Below are positions 1 through 5,167 of a DNA stretch of 8,601 nt, in pieces. Source of the stretch: UMGS973 sp964507795 (GTDB taxonomy: Bacteria; Bacillota; Clostridia; Peptostreptococcales; Anaerovoracaceae). The position numbers and the translations under genes are program-made. Within the stretch, counting starts at the first letter, position 1; each line of letters opens with the position of its first letter. Below the pieces are notes generated by a model that was not told the DNA's origin, did no database searches, and saw only the letters and a program-made list of their open reading frames with translations. Location: assembly GCA_964507795.1 (NCBI GenBank), contig CAZDQV010000091.1, forward strand, positions 1 to 8,601, in the 5' to 3' direction.

Positions 1-55
1 TTACTGACTACACTGCGGCAGTAAGCGAAGCTTCGGATGGAGCATCTTCACTTGA
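1..55. repeat. Left copy of 55-bp terminal direct repeat
   Basis: The first 55 bases are identical to the last 55 (8547-8601). An exact overlap of this size is typical of a k-mer overlap where an assembler closes a circular path. It lies inside a reading frame that continues coherently across the join, in the same frame on both sides (912 nt from 8054 through the closed junction to the stop at 419, divisible by 3). Confidence 0.95.
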
Positions 56-419
56 AAGCGGCCTGTCCGCACTTCACAAAAATACAGGCAGGCTCAAAGA
101 TTCCGTTTCACTGTTAAACGATAGTGCCAAGAAACTTTCTGACGGCTCTGCGGAACTGAAAACCGGTACTGCGGAGTTTGCAAAGGAAGCTGACAAATTC
201 TCAGATGATGCAGACAAAGAAATTTCCGAAGTACTTGATTCGATAAACGGCAAAGATAGCAGAACTGTTTCTTTCACCTCAAACAAAAACACCAATGTCA
301 AATCGCTGCAGTTTGTAATCAAAACCGCTGCAATCGAAAAAGCCGAAGCTGAAAGCAATACAGTTGAAACAGGCAGCTCAAGTTCGCTGTGGGAGAAGTT
401 CCTTGACCTGTTCAGATAA
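3..419 (+). CDS. C-terminal part of MMPL/RND-family exporter (partial at left edge)
   Basis: The frame is open from the left edge to TAA at 417-419 (138 residues visible). It starts with a helical, coiled-coil-like stretch rich in repeated S/A-L-x-x-G/D units (SDGSAELKTGTAEFAKEAD), followed by the segment FTSNKNTNVKSLQFVIKT and a charged tail ending WEKFLDLFR. That NTNVKS-QFVIKT signature near the C-terminus is one I associate with Firmicutes MMPL-family transporters, whose long extracytoplasmic or tail coiled coil precedes it. No membrane segment is present here. The frame is continuous with the one at the right end of the window (8054-8601) if the contig is closed on its terminal repeat. 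The best alternative is a YhgE/Pip-type protein, which has similar coiled coils. I am confident that it is coding and moderately confident of the family. Confidence 0.7.
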   Translation, partial: TDYTAAVSEASDGASSLESGLSALHKNTGRLKDSVSLLNDSAKKLSDGSAELKTGTAEFAKEADKFSDDADKEISEVLDSINGKDSRTVSFTSNKNTNVKSLQFVIKTAAIEKAEAESNTVETGSSSSLWEKFLDLFR

Positions 420-444
420 TCTGAAAATACCCTTCTTCTTTTAA

Positions 445-486
445 CAGATCCTCCGCGCGATATATAAATCATACGGAGGATTTCTG
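445..486 (+). terminator. Possible terminator after the MMPL-type gene
   Basis: An 8-bp stem (ATCCTCCG 448-455 with CGGAGGAT 474-481) lies 28 bp after the stop codon. CAG/CTG outside it could extend the stem through a small bulge. The loop is long (18 nt) and the T-run that follows is short (TTT), so termination is uncertain. Confidence 0.4.
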
Positions 487-518
487 CTGTCTGCGAATTT
501 ACATAGCCTAATAAAATT

Positions 519-547
519 TTAACATTTTCACGAAAACGTGCTATACT
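519..547 (+). promoter_or_regulatory. Orphan antisense-RNA promoter (copy 1)
   Basis: The -35 is TTAACA (519-524), the spacer is 17 bp and the -10 is TATACT (542-547). The spacer contains the inverted repeat CACG-AAAA-CGTG (529-540), identical in copy 2. The expected start is near 554. The downstream sequence no longer contains a toxin to oppose. Confidence 0.65.
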
Positions 548-553
548 GAATAT

Positions 554-664
554 AGGACAGTAGCTGCCGACAGACGGTCAAGTCCGCATACTTGCAAGCA
601 AACTTCTTCTCAACATATGTTTAAAACAAGTTGCAGACATAATAAAACGCAGGAGTTTTATTAT
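554..664 (+). ncRNA. Possible solitary antisense RNA remnant (copy 1)
   Basis: If the promoter at 519-547 fires, the transcript would carry the conserved 5' body (about 564-592, CCGACAGACGGTCA then GTCCGCATACTT) but lacks the toxin-complementary terminator arm present in copy 2. A 10-bp hairpin (ATAATAAAAC 639-648 with GTTTTATTAT 655-664) could form its 3' end. There is no T-run after that hairpin, so the end is uncertain. It is either a decayed remnant or a solitary antitoxin-like RNA. Confidence 0.35.
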
Positions 665-675
665 ATCTCTGCGTT
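639..675 (-). terminator. Terminator of the 162-residue gene (duplicate of the HAD terminator)
   Basis: On the minus strand the stem AACGCAG (675-669) pairs with CTGCGTT (652-646) and is followed by TTTATTAT. It starts about 20 bp after the stop codon of the 162-residue gene. It is the diverged copy of the terminator at 1651-1679, so this gene now ends on a terminator that belonged to the HAD phosphatase gene. Confidence 0.6.
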
Positions 676-695
676 CCTTATTCGGGTATATTCCA

Positions 696-1184
696 TTACT
701 TCTGACTTTCCCTGTTCATAATTTCCCTCAAAAGCCGCACACCTCGTGCTGTCAGGTCATCTTCCCTCACACCTCTGGCTTCTAAAATCCTTTCGATTGC
801 CTGCGCCGGATCAAGAGAATGGTAAGGATAATAAAGGTCGCGCAATTCTTTGGGCTTGATAAATCTGTATATCTGTTTGCTGGTCTGCTGATAGGTATAT
901 GCCCAGTAACGATATATATATCCTATCCAGTACATTTCATTCTCTGTGTACTTCTCACTGCCGTAAGAACTCTCGCCAAACTCTGTATCCACTTCTTCAA
1001 TAATCTGATTAACATCACAGGCTTCAAAAAGAAATCCTCCGGCATCCATACGCTGTGCCACCTGAGAGTTCATAAATCTCCTCATAAATATCAAAGAGCT
1101 GCATTTCGTTTTTGACAGAGATGTTTCAAAGACCTTTGCCTGCATCCTGCATAATTGCAGACCCATTTCATCAATTTTTATCAT
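696..1184 (-). CDS. Hypothetical protein of DUF3990/DUF3791-associated type
   Basis: This gene encodes a 162-residue soluble protein with no signal peptide. The start ATG (1184-1182) is preceded by GAGG at 10 bp spacing. The core at residues 84-136 is aromatic and well formed (EMYWIGYIYRYWAYTY, then IKPKELRDLYYPYHSLDPAQAIERILEA). I associate this pattern with small proteins found in Firmicutes cassettes beside DUF3990 (ADP-ribosyltransferase-like) and DUF3791 genes, which are often treated as toxin-antitoxin-like sets. Neither partner is present here, so the gene is alone. It lies between the two direct-repeat copies. Its 5' side abuts the antisense promoter of copy 2 on the opposite strand, and its stop codon lies one base from the HAD-tail remnant of copy 1. 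The function is unknown; an antitoxin or regulatory role would be inference from the family's neighbourhoods. Confidence 0.75.
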   Translation of the reverse strand: MIKIDEMGLQLCRMQAKVFETSLSKTKCSSLIFMRRFMNSQVAQRMDAGGFLFEACDVNQIIEEVDTEFGESSYGSEKYTENEMYWIGYIYRYWAYTYQQTSKQIYRFIKPKELRDLYYPYHSLDPAQAIERILEARGVREDDLTARGVRLLREIMNRESQK

Positions 1185-1223
1185 TTCAATATATCCTCTA
1201 TATTTGCATAACCTAATAAATTT

Positions 1224-1252
1224 TTGACATTTTCACGAAAACGTGCTAATAT
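1224..1252 (+). promoter_or_regulatory. Antitoxin RNA promoter
   Basis: There is a perfect -35 TTGACA (1224-1229), a 17-bp spacer and -10 TAATAT (1247-1252). The spacer holds the inverted repeat CACG-AAAA-CGTG (1234-1245), exactly conserved in copy 1 although the flanking -35 and -10 have changed. The palindrome could be an operator. The expected transcript start is about 1259. Confidence 0.8.
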
Positions 1253-1258
1253 AAATAT

Positions 1259-1345
1259 AGAAACAGGGGCTACCGACAGACGGTCAGTCCGCATACTTTA
1301 GTTAAAAATAACCGCTAAGTTTGCTAGTCTTGGGCGGTTATTTTT
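1259..1345 (+). ncRNA. Antisense RNA antitoxin of a type I toxin-antitoxin pair
   Basis: This is a predicted RNA of about 87 nt running from the strong promoter at 1224-1252 to the hairpin terminator at 1304-1345. It is convergent with the toxin gene and overlaps the toxin mRNA's 3' end and stop codon over about 42 nt, the arrangement known for TxpA/RatA-like and clostridial type I systems. Its 5' body (GGGGCTACC, then ACGGTCAGTCC) is retained in copy 1 and includes a short CGG/CCG stem. No convincing reading frame is seen in it. Antitoxin function is inferred from position and architecture; the exact ends are estimates. Confidence 0.7.
1304..1345. terminator. Bidirectional terminator shared by toxin mRNA and antisense RNA
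   Basis: A 12-bp stem is formed by AAAAATAACCGC (1304-1315) and GCGGTTATTTTT (1334-1345) with an 18-nt loop. Each strand ends the stem in TTTTT, so it can terminate transcription both ways. The toxin stop codon (1338-1340) lies inside the right arm, so the toxin message and the antisense RNA are fully complementary across it. Confidence 0.85.
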
Positions 1346-1436
1346 GTGTCTTGTTATTATCTTTACCTATTGTGTATCCGGCACAAAAGCAGGTGATGCC
1401 GAAGCTCATAACTGCAATGAAATCCACAATACTCAT
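1338..1436 (-). CDS. Holin-like type I toxin, 32 residues
   Basis: This small gene encodes MSIVDFIAVMSFGITCFC, a short AGYTI stretch, and the polar tail GKDNNKTQK. The plan is typical of the Firmicutes putative holin-like toxins (Hol_Tox type): a short N-terminus with an acidic residue, a single membrane helix of about 18-20 residues, and a Lys/Asn-rich C-terminus. The start ATG (1436-1434) has a near-perfect ribosome site AAGGAGG (1452-1446) at 9 bp spacing. Downstream is the shared terminator, upstream is a structured leader and its own promoter, and opposite it is the antisense RNA. Such peptides act at the cytoplasmic membrane, where overexpression depolarises or permeabilises it. Family assignment is from sequence plan and context; toxicity is inferred. 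Confidence 0.82.
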   Translation of the reverse strand: MSIVDFIAVMSFGITCFCAGYTIGKDNNKTQK

Positions 1437-1544
1437 TGGTCAAGCCCTCCTTTTTACTGGATTCCCTTACAGGTTTCTATGTAATCAGAGGGTCACAGTC
1501 CCTCTGCTGAAGGACTAACCGCCTACCGTTATGGTAGCACCCTT
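1437..1544 (-). promoter_or_regulatory. Structured 5' leader of the toxin mRNA
   Basis: The leader is about 108 nt between the predicted transcript start and the toxin ATG. In RNA order it can form CTACC/GGTAG (1537-1533 with 1527-1523). It then has two mutually exclusive stems: AGTCC/GGACT (1516-1512 with 1501-1497) or the 7-bp CAGAGGG/CCCTCTG (1506-1500 with 1492-1486). A further stem is TTACA/TGTAA (1484-1480 with 1471-1467). CCCTC of the 7-bp stem is also complementary to GAGGG in the ribosome site, so the leader could switch between exposing and masking translation start. The structures are read by eye and the switching is inference. Confidence 0.55.
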
Positions 1545-1550
1545 GTTATA

Positions 1551-1579
1551 ATTATAGCAGTCATAAACCACAGACGCAA
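1551..1579 (-). promoter_or_regulatory. Toxin promoter (extended -10)
   Basis: On the minus strand there is a consensus -10 TATAAT (1556-1551) preceded by TGC, which makes an extended -10. A -35-like TTGCGT (1579-1574) lies at 17 bp. The start is expected near 1544. This promoter is absent from copy 1. Confidence 0.75.
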
Positions 1580-1650
1580 TAAAAAACAGGTAAATCAACA
1601 TCTGCAAAACTTATTCACAACATATGTTAAAACAAGTTGCAGGCATAATA

Positions 1651-1679
1651 AAACGCAGGGGTTTTATCTCTCTGCGTTT
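1651..1679 (-). terminator. Terminator of HAD phosphatase gene
   Basis: On the minus strand the stem AAACGCAG (1679-1672) pairs with CTGCGTTT (1658-1651), then TATTAT. It begins just after the HAD stop codon. It is duplicated at 639-675. Confidence 0.75.
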
Positions 1680-1680
1680 C

Positions 1681-2454
1681 TTATTCGGGTATATCCCCTA
1701 CACCATCAAGCACCAGTCTTGGTCTGTACGGAAATTTCTTTATTTCGCTCCTGTCTGTCACTCCCGAAAGCACCAGCACCGTATCAAGCCCTGTTTCTAT
1801 TCCGGCAACTATATCTGTATCCATACGGTCGCCTATCATAACCGCGTCCTCCGAGTGCACTCCCAGTATGCGAAGCCCTGTTCTCATCATCAGCGGATTC
1901 GGCTTGCCTACGAAATATGCCTGCTGTCCCGTTGCCATTTCTATCGGCGATATCATGGCGCGGCAGGCAGGAATAATTCCATCCTCTGCAGGACCTGTCA
2001 GGTCACTGTTGGTGCCAATCAGCTTGGCGCCTTTCATAACAAGCTTCACTGCTTTTAATATGTTTTCGTAATTGTATGTATTGCCCTCCCCTATAATTAC
2101 ATAGTCAGGATCAACATCATTCATAGTGATGCCCGCATCATGAAGCGCTGTCACAACTCCTGCCCCGCCTATAACATAGGCACTGCATCCCGGTGACTGA
2201 CTGCTTATGAATTTGGCTGTTGCAAGGGCACTTGTGTAAAAATGGCTTTCGTCAACCTCAAGACCCATTCTTGCCAGTTTTATCTGCAGTTCTCTCGGAG
2301 AGCGTTCTGATGAGTTGGTCAGGAACAGAAAATTCTTGTCTTCTCTGTAGAGCCACTCAACGAATTCTTTGACTCCCGGCAACAGTTTGTTGCCATGGTA
2401 TATAACTCCGTCCATATCGCATATGAAACCTTTTTTGCTTCTTAATGTTTCCAT
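1681..2454 (-). CDS. NagD-like HAD-IIA family sugar/nucleotide phosphatase
   Basis: This 257-residue protein has the usual length for the family. All four HAD motifs are present: motif I D13-M-D15-G (nucleophile and general acid/base), motif II T46-N-S-S, motif III lysine in V-G-K184-P-N-P, and motif IV G208-D-R-M-D-T-D214 (Mg binding). The region between motifs II and III (about 75-180) is the C2-type cap that sets substrate choice. NagD/PGP-like members dephosphorylate nucleotides, phosphoglycolate or sugar phosphates in the cytoplasm, and the substrate here cannot be read. The start ATG (2454-2452) has AAAGGA at 7 bp spacing. It lies 87 bp downstream of the histidine kinase stop on the same strand. 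I see no strong promoter in that gap, so read-through from the kinase operon is possible. The gene's last codons and terminator are duplicated at 639-694. Confidence 0.88.
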   Translation of the reverse strand: METLRSKKGFICDMDGVIYHGNKLLPGVKEFVEWLYREDKNFLFLTNSSERSPRELQIKLARMGLEVDESHFYTSALATAKFISSQSPGCSAYVIGGAGVVTALHDAGITMNDVDPDYVIIGEGNTYNYENILKAVKLVMKGAKLIGTNSDLTGPAEDGIIPACRAMISPIEMATGQQAYFVGKPNPLMMRTGLRILGVHSEDAVMIGDRMDTDIVAGIETGLDTVLVLSGVTDRSEIKKFPYRPRLVLDGVGDIPE

Positions 2455-2505
2455 AAATACATCCTTTCTTTCCTTTGTTCAAAAGTTTATCACCTTCATG
2501 TTAAA

Positions 2506-2526
2506 TTACAAGAGGTTTCTATGTAA
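2506..2526. repeat. Short match to the toxin leader hairpin
   Basis: AGGTTTCTATGTAA at 2513-2526 is identical to 1471-1484 in the toxin leader. Both sites lie in a TTACA-loop-TGTAA inverted repeat (2506-2526 and 1467-1484), differing by 3 bases in the loop. It sits in the gap between the kinase and phosphatase genes. It may be a leader remnant or chance. Confidence 0.35.
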
Positions 2527-2541
2527 AATCTGCGTAAATTA

Positions 2542-3774
2542 TTACCTCAGCTCGGCTGTAAATTCTATTATCTTGTCCTCTGCAAGCTTTGCGGATATTG
2601 CGCCGCCATGTCCCTCTGCAATACTTCTTGCAAGCGAAAGCCCTATGCCAAATCCTCCTGTTGCCGAATTTCTTGATTTGTCGGGTCTGTAAAATCTGTC
2701 AAAAAGCCTTTTGGTATCTTCTGCAGTAATGCCGCTGCAGGCGTTTTTCGTGCTTATGCTGACTCCTTTCTTCTCTTTTTTCATTTCAAAATATATATCG
2801 GTATCAGGCTCGGCATATTTGACCGCATTGTCTATGAGGACAGAGACAAGCTGTCTTACCGCATACTCATCTCCAGTATAACTGATTCCGTCCGCCACCG
2901 AAATATTGAGCTTATGTCCCTGTGTCTTGGCAAAATCCTCAAAGGACCGGGCGGTATCCTCTATCGCATCGCTTATATCGAATGTGTCTTTTTTGAGATT
3001 CCCCGCGCCCTCGTCCATCTTGGCAAGGCTGACAAGGGAGTTGACAAGGTTCTTGAGTTTCTCGGTCTGAAGCATGGCCCTGTCTATCCATTTCTGCCTG
3101 CCGACTTCCATTTCGAGTACGGTAAGGCTTGTTGCAATTACTGTTATCGGAGTTTTGAGTTCATGCCCCGCATCGGTAATAAACTGTTTCTGTTTTTGCT
3201 CGTTTTTTATCATAGGCTCTACGGCTCTGCCCGACAGCATTACCACCATCACATACACAAGCACTATACATACCGCCATTGCAGCTATTGAAAGAATCCC
3301 CACCGTATATATTTTTTTCAGATCCTCGTAGCAGTCAATGAATATCGCTATATTGCGAGCCTCACCCTGCTGCTCCACATAGTATTTGTACCCCGAATAA
3401 TATCCGTATCCGCTGCCTGCTTTGACTGCTACTTCAAGAAACTCATCTACATCAGACTCGGTTACAGTTGCAATATGTTCAAGGCTTTTGTCTGACAGCT
3501 TGCCGCTGTCGTCAAATTTGAGAACAAAATATCTGGTGGAATACGGCTCCTCTCTGGAAAAAGGCTCTCTGCCTGCATTTTCAGGAGGCTTGCCGTCTTT
3601 TTCGGGAACAGGAATCGTCCCCTGATTCTGACATATTGTATCGAGCTTGCTGTTTAGCTCGGAATTGACCGACAGATAGTTTGCGGTATTGACTATGAAG
3701 CAGAGAAGTATCATAACCATTGCCACCGCAAGCATTGTAATGCGTATGAATTTTTTGCGTAAATCCTTAATCAC
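2542..3774 (-). CDS. Sensor histidine kinase (OmpR-type two-component system)
   Basis: This 410-residue membrane kinase has a transmembrane helix at about 13-33, an extracytoplasmic sensor region at about 35-153, a second helix at about 156-180 and a cytoplasmic kinase core. The sensor region has a Pro/Glu/Lys-rich stretch at 52-77 and a Gly/Tyr cluster GSGYGYYSGYKYY at 120-132. The H-box holds the phospho-accepting H204 (DAGHELKTP), the N-box N316 (LIDNAVKYA), then the FDRFYRPDKS motif and the G-box GGFGIGLSLA, so ATP binding and autophosphorylation look intact. The sensor domain is not one I recognise. The start is GTG (3774-3772), with GGAGG upstream, inside the regulator gene: the 8-nt overlap GTGATTAA implies coupled translation. 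It phosphorylates the adjacent regulator; the signal is unknown but must be read outside the membrane. Confidence 0.93.
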   Translation of the reverse strand: MIKDLRKKFIRITMLAVAMVMILLCFIVNTANYLSVNSELNSKLDTICQNQGTIPVPEKDGKPPENAGREPFSREEPYSTRYFVLKFDDSGKLSDKSLEHIATVTESDVDEFLEVAVKAGSGYGYYSGYKYYVEQQGEARNIAIFIDCYEDLKKIYTVGILSIAAMAVCIVLVYVMVVMLSGRAVEPMIKNEQKQKQFITDAGHELKTPITVIATSLTVLEMEVGRQKWIDRAMLQTEKLKNLVNSLVSLAKMDEGAGNLKKDTFDISDAIEDTARSFEDFAKTQGHKLNISVADGISYTGDEYAVRQLVSVLIDNAVKYAEPDTDIYFEMKKEKKGVSISTKNACSGITAEDTKRLFDRFYRPDKSRNSATGGFGIGLSLARSIAEGHGGAISAKLAEDKIIEFTAELR

Positions 3775-4444
3775 GACCTGCCTCCAGCATATATCCTATT
3801 CCTCTGCTTGCAACAATTGAAACCTCGGAGCCTATCGCCTTGAGTTTTTTGCGCAGGTTTGAAATATGCACCCAGACCACATTGATTTCCGCCTCGCTGT
3901 CCCAGCCCCAGACACATTCCATAATCTTATCCGCAGAAAACACCACTTTGGGCGAGCGCATAAAAAGCTCCATTACCTGAAACTCTCTGCCGCTTAATCT
4001 TGCCTCTTTGTCTGCTGTTTTCAAAACTCCGCTGTTTGTATCAAGCGATATATCCTGGAATGTCAGAAGCGACGGCTTGTAATCCTCGTTTCTGCGCATC
4101 ATAGCGCGCACTCTGCTGAGAAGCTCGTCAGGGGCAAAGGGTTTAGGCAGGTAGTCATCAGCTCCCGAATCAAAGCCTGTGATTCTGTCGTCTTTTTCAC
4201 CTTTGGCGGTCAGCATCATAACAGGCGTTCTCACTCCGTCGCGCCTGATATCTTTAAGCACCTCTATGCCGTTTTTGCCCGGCATCATAATGTCAAGAAT
4301 AATCGCATCGTAATCTCCCGATGCGGCATAGTCATAGGCTGAAATGCCGTCATTTACCGCTTCCACCGTAAATCTGTTCTTTTCAAAGAACACAGTAAGC
4401 GCCTCTGCCAGATCTCGCTCGTCCTCTGCAATAAGTAAACGCAT
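3767..4444 (-). CDS. OmpR/PhoB-family response regulator
   Basis: This 225-residue regulator has a receiver domain at 1-115 with the acidic pocket E7/D8, phospho-acceptor D51 (ILDIMMPG), T79 and K101 (LPKPF). All conserved switch residues are present. A winged-helix DNA-binding domain follows at about 125-222 (LSGREFQVMELF, then VWVHISNLRKKL and RGIGYML). Members bind tandem direct repeats about 11 bp apart, and such repeats occur at both promoters of the VTC/DUF4353 divergent region (5930-5947 and 5966-5983). The start ATG (4444-4442) has AAGGAG at 8-9 bp. It is 60 bp downstream of the DUF4956 gene, with its own promoter in the gap, and overlaps the kinase gene. Regulation of the neighbours is inferred from site spacing and proximity. 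Confidence 0.94.
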   Translation of the reverse strand: MRLLIAEDERDLAEALTVFFEKNRFTVEAVNDGISAYDYAASGDYDAIILDIMMPGKNGIEVLKDIRRDGVRTPVMMLTAKGEKDDRITGFDSGADDYLPKPFAPDELLSRVRAMMRRNEDYKPSLLTFQDISLDTNSGVLKTADKEARLSGREFQVMELFMRSPKVVFSADKIMECVWGWDSEAEINVVWVHISNLRKKLKAIGSEVSIVASRGIGYMLEAGRD

Positions 4445-4470
4445 AAATCCTGCTCCTTCTGTTTTTTCAA

Positions 4471-4499
4471 ATTATATCTCAATTCGTCTGCTAAATCAA
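4471..4499 (-). promoter_or_regulatory. Promoter of the response regulator-kinase pair
   Basis: On the minus strand there is TTGATT (4499-4494), a 17-bp spacer and perfect -10 TATAAT (4476-4471). It begins 5 bp after the DUF4956 stop codon. There is no terminator in the 60-bp gap, so the pair can be transcribed both from here and by read-through. The TTTAGGT boxes seen at the divergent promoters are absent. Confidence 0.75.
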
Positions 4500-4504
4500 C
4501 ACTC

Positions 4505-5167
4505 CTACAGGCTCTCCTTTGCCGCGGCTCTGCTGCACACTATATTCAGATTGCCGTTTCTGCATCTTAACTGGTCTATAAATTCCTTCGGCACATTTTC
4601 TCCTTTGAGTCTGATATCGTAGCTAAGCTCATACATTGTCCCCACGTTTGTCATTTTTACTTTTTCAAGTGAAGCGGATTCTGTGTATTTTTCAAACAAA
4701 TCGTCAAACAGCCCCTCATAATCAAGGTTTTCGGGTATGGTTATTTTGAGCATCCGCTCGCCTGTGCTGCCGCTGCCAAATCCCGCCGCCGAAAGCACCA
4801 TCATGAATACCGCCATAATCACAAAGAAAATTCCCGCTATCGCCACATAGCCCATGCCCGTTGCAAGCCCTGTCGCCATAGCAAGAAATATGGAGCCTAT
4901 TTCTCTGGCGCTGCCCGGAGCCGAACGGAAACGGACAAGACTGAATGCTCCCGCAACTGCGATACCTGCGCCTATGTTGCCGTTTACCAGCATTATGATA
5001 AGCTGCACCACAGCAGGCATTATTGCAAGCGTCACCGCAAAGCTCTGGCTGTATTTTGTTTTGAACATACTTATTAAAGCGATTCCTATTCCCAGAAGTA
5101 TGGATACTCCTGTGCATATAAGGAATGATGTCATTGTTATTTCTGACTGAATAATTGAATTAAGCAC
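4505..5167 (-). CDS. DUF4956 family membrane protein
   Basis: This 220-residue protein has an N-terminal membrane half and a soluble C-terminal half. Hydrophobic segments lie at about 12-34, 42-61, 64-77, 91-105 and 106-128, and the conserved charged signature RFRSAPGSAREI (79-90) sits between them, which is characteristic of DUF4956. The C-terminal about 90 residues (from LKITIPENLDYEG) form a probable cytoplasmic alpha/beta domain. The molecular function is unknown. The family is repeatedly found next to VTC-domain polymerases, and here the genes overlap by 8 nt (GTGCTTAA), with a GTG start (5167-5165) and GGAGGG 8 nt upstream. Tight translational coupling suggests the two products work together, perhaps with this protein as membrane anchor or export channel for the polymer (inference). 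Confidence 0.9.
   Translation of the reverse strand: MLNSIIQSEITMTSFLICTGVSILLGIGIALISMFKTKYSQSFAVTLAIMPAVVQLIIMLVNGNIGAGIAVAGAFSLVRFRSAPGSAREIGSIFLAMATGLATGMGYVAIAGIFFVIMAVFMMVLSAAGFGSGSTGERMLKITIPENLDYEGLFDDLFEKYTESASLEKVKMTNVGTMYELSYDIRLKGENVPKEFIDQLRCRNGNLNIVCSRAAAKESL

Larger units (their letters stand above)
497..694. repeat. Direct repeat copy 1 (toxin-deleted TA locus plus tail of HAD gene)
   Basis: 497-592 closely matches 1202-1299 and 593-694 closely matches about 1603-1697. Relative to copy 2, about 300 bp are missing here at position 592/593, and they contain the toxin gene, its leader, its promoter and the shared terminator. The right edge (678-694) still encodes the last four codons and stop of the HAD phosphatase (reading N-I-P-E-stop on the minus strand; the intact gene ends D-I-P-E-stop). 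This shows the duplicated block once reached into that gene. Confidence 0.85.
1202..1697. repeat. Direct repeat copy 2 (complete type I TA locus)
   Basis: This is the full-length counterpart of 497-694. It contains the antisense promoter and RNA, the shared terminator, the toxin gene, its leader and promoter, then the HAD terminator and the 3' end of the HAD gene. About 300 bp (roughly 1300-1602) have no equivalent in copy 1. Confidence 0.85.

Noticed and set aside
1321..1518. A plus-strand 65-codon frame across the TA locus
   Set aside because: It is the complement of the toxin gene and leader. The minus strand has the ribosome site, promoter and family-like peptide.
497..1697. CRISPR array or insertion sequence as explanation for the repeats
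   Set aside because: There are only two long diverged copies with different internal content, no short regular spacers, no transposase and no terminal inverted repeats.
1624..2058. A 144-codon open frame on the plus strand across the HAD gene
   Set aside because: It is antisense to a gene with all four HAD motifs, has a His/Tyr/Arg-rich composition without a domain, and no ribosome site.
4722..5117. A 131-codon open frame within the DUF4956 gene in another frame of the same strand
   Set aside because: It is rich in Asn/His/Gly/Arg and looks like a frame shadow of the conserved DUF4956 sequence.
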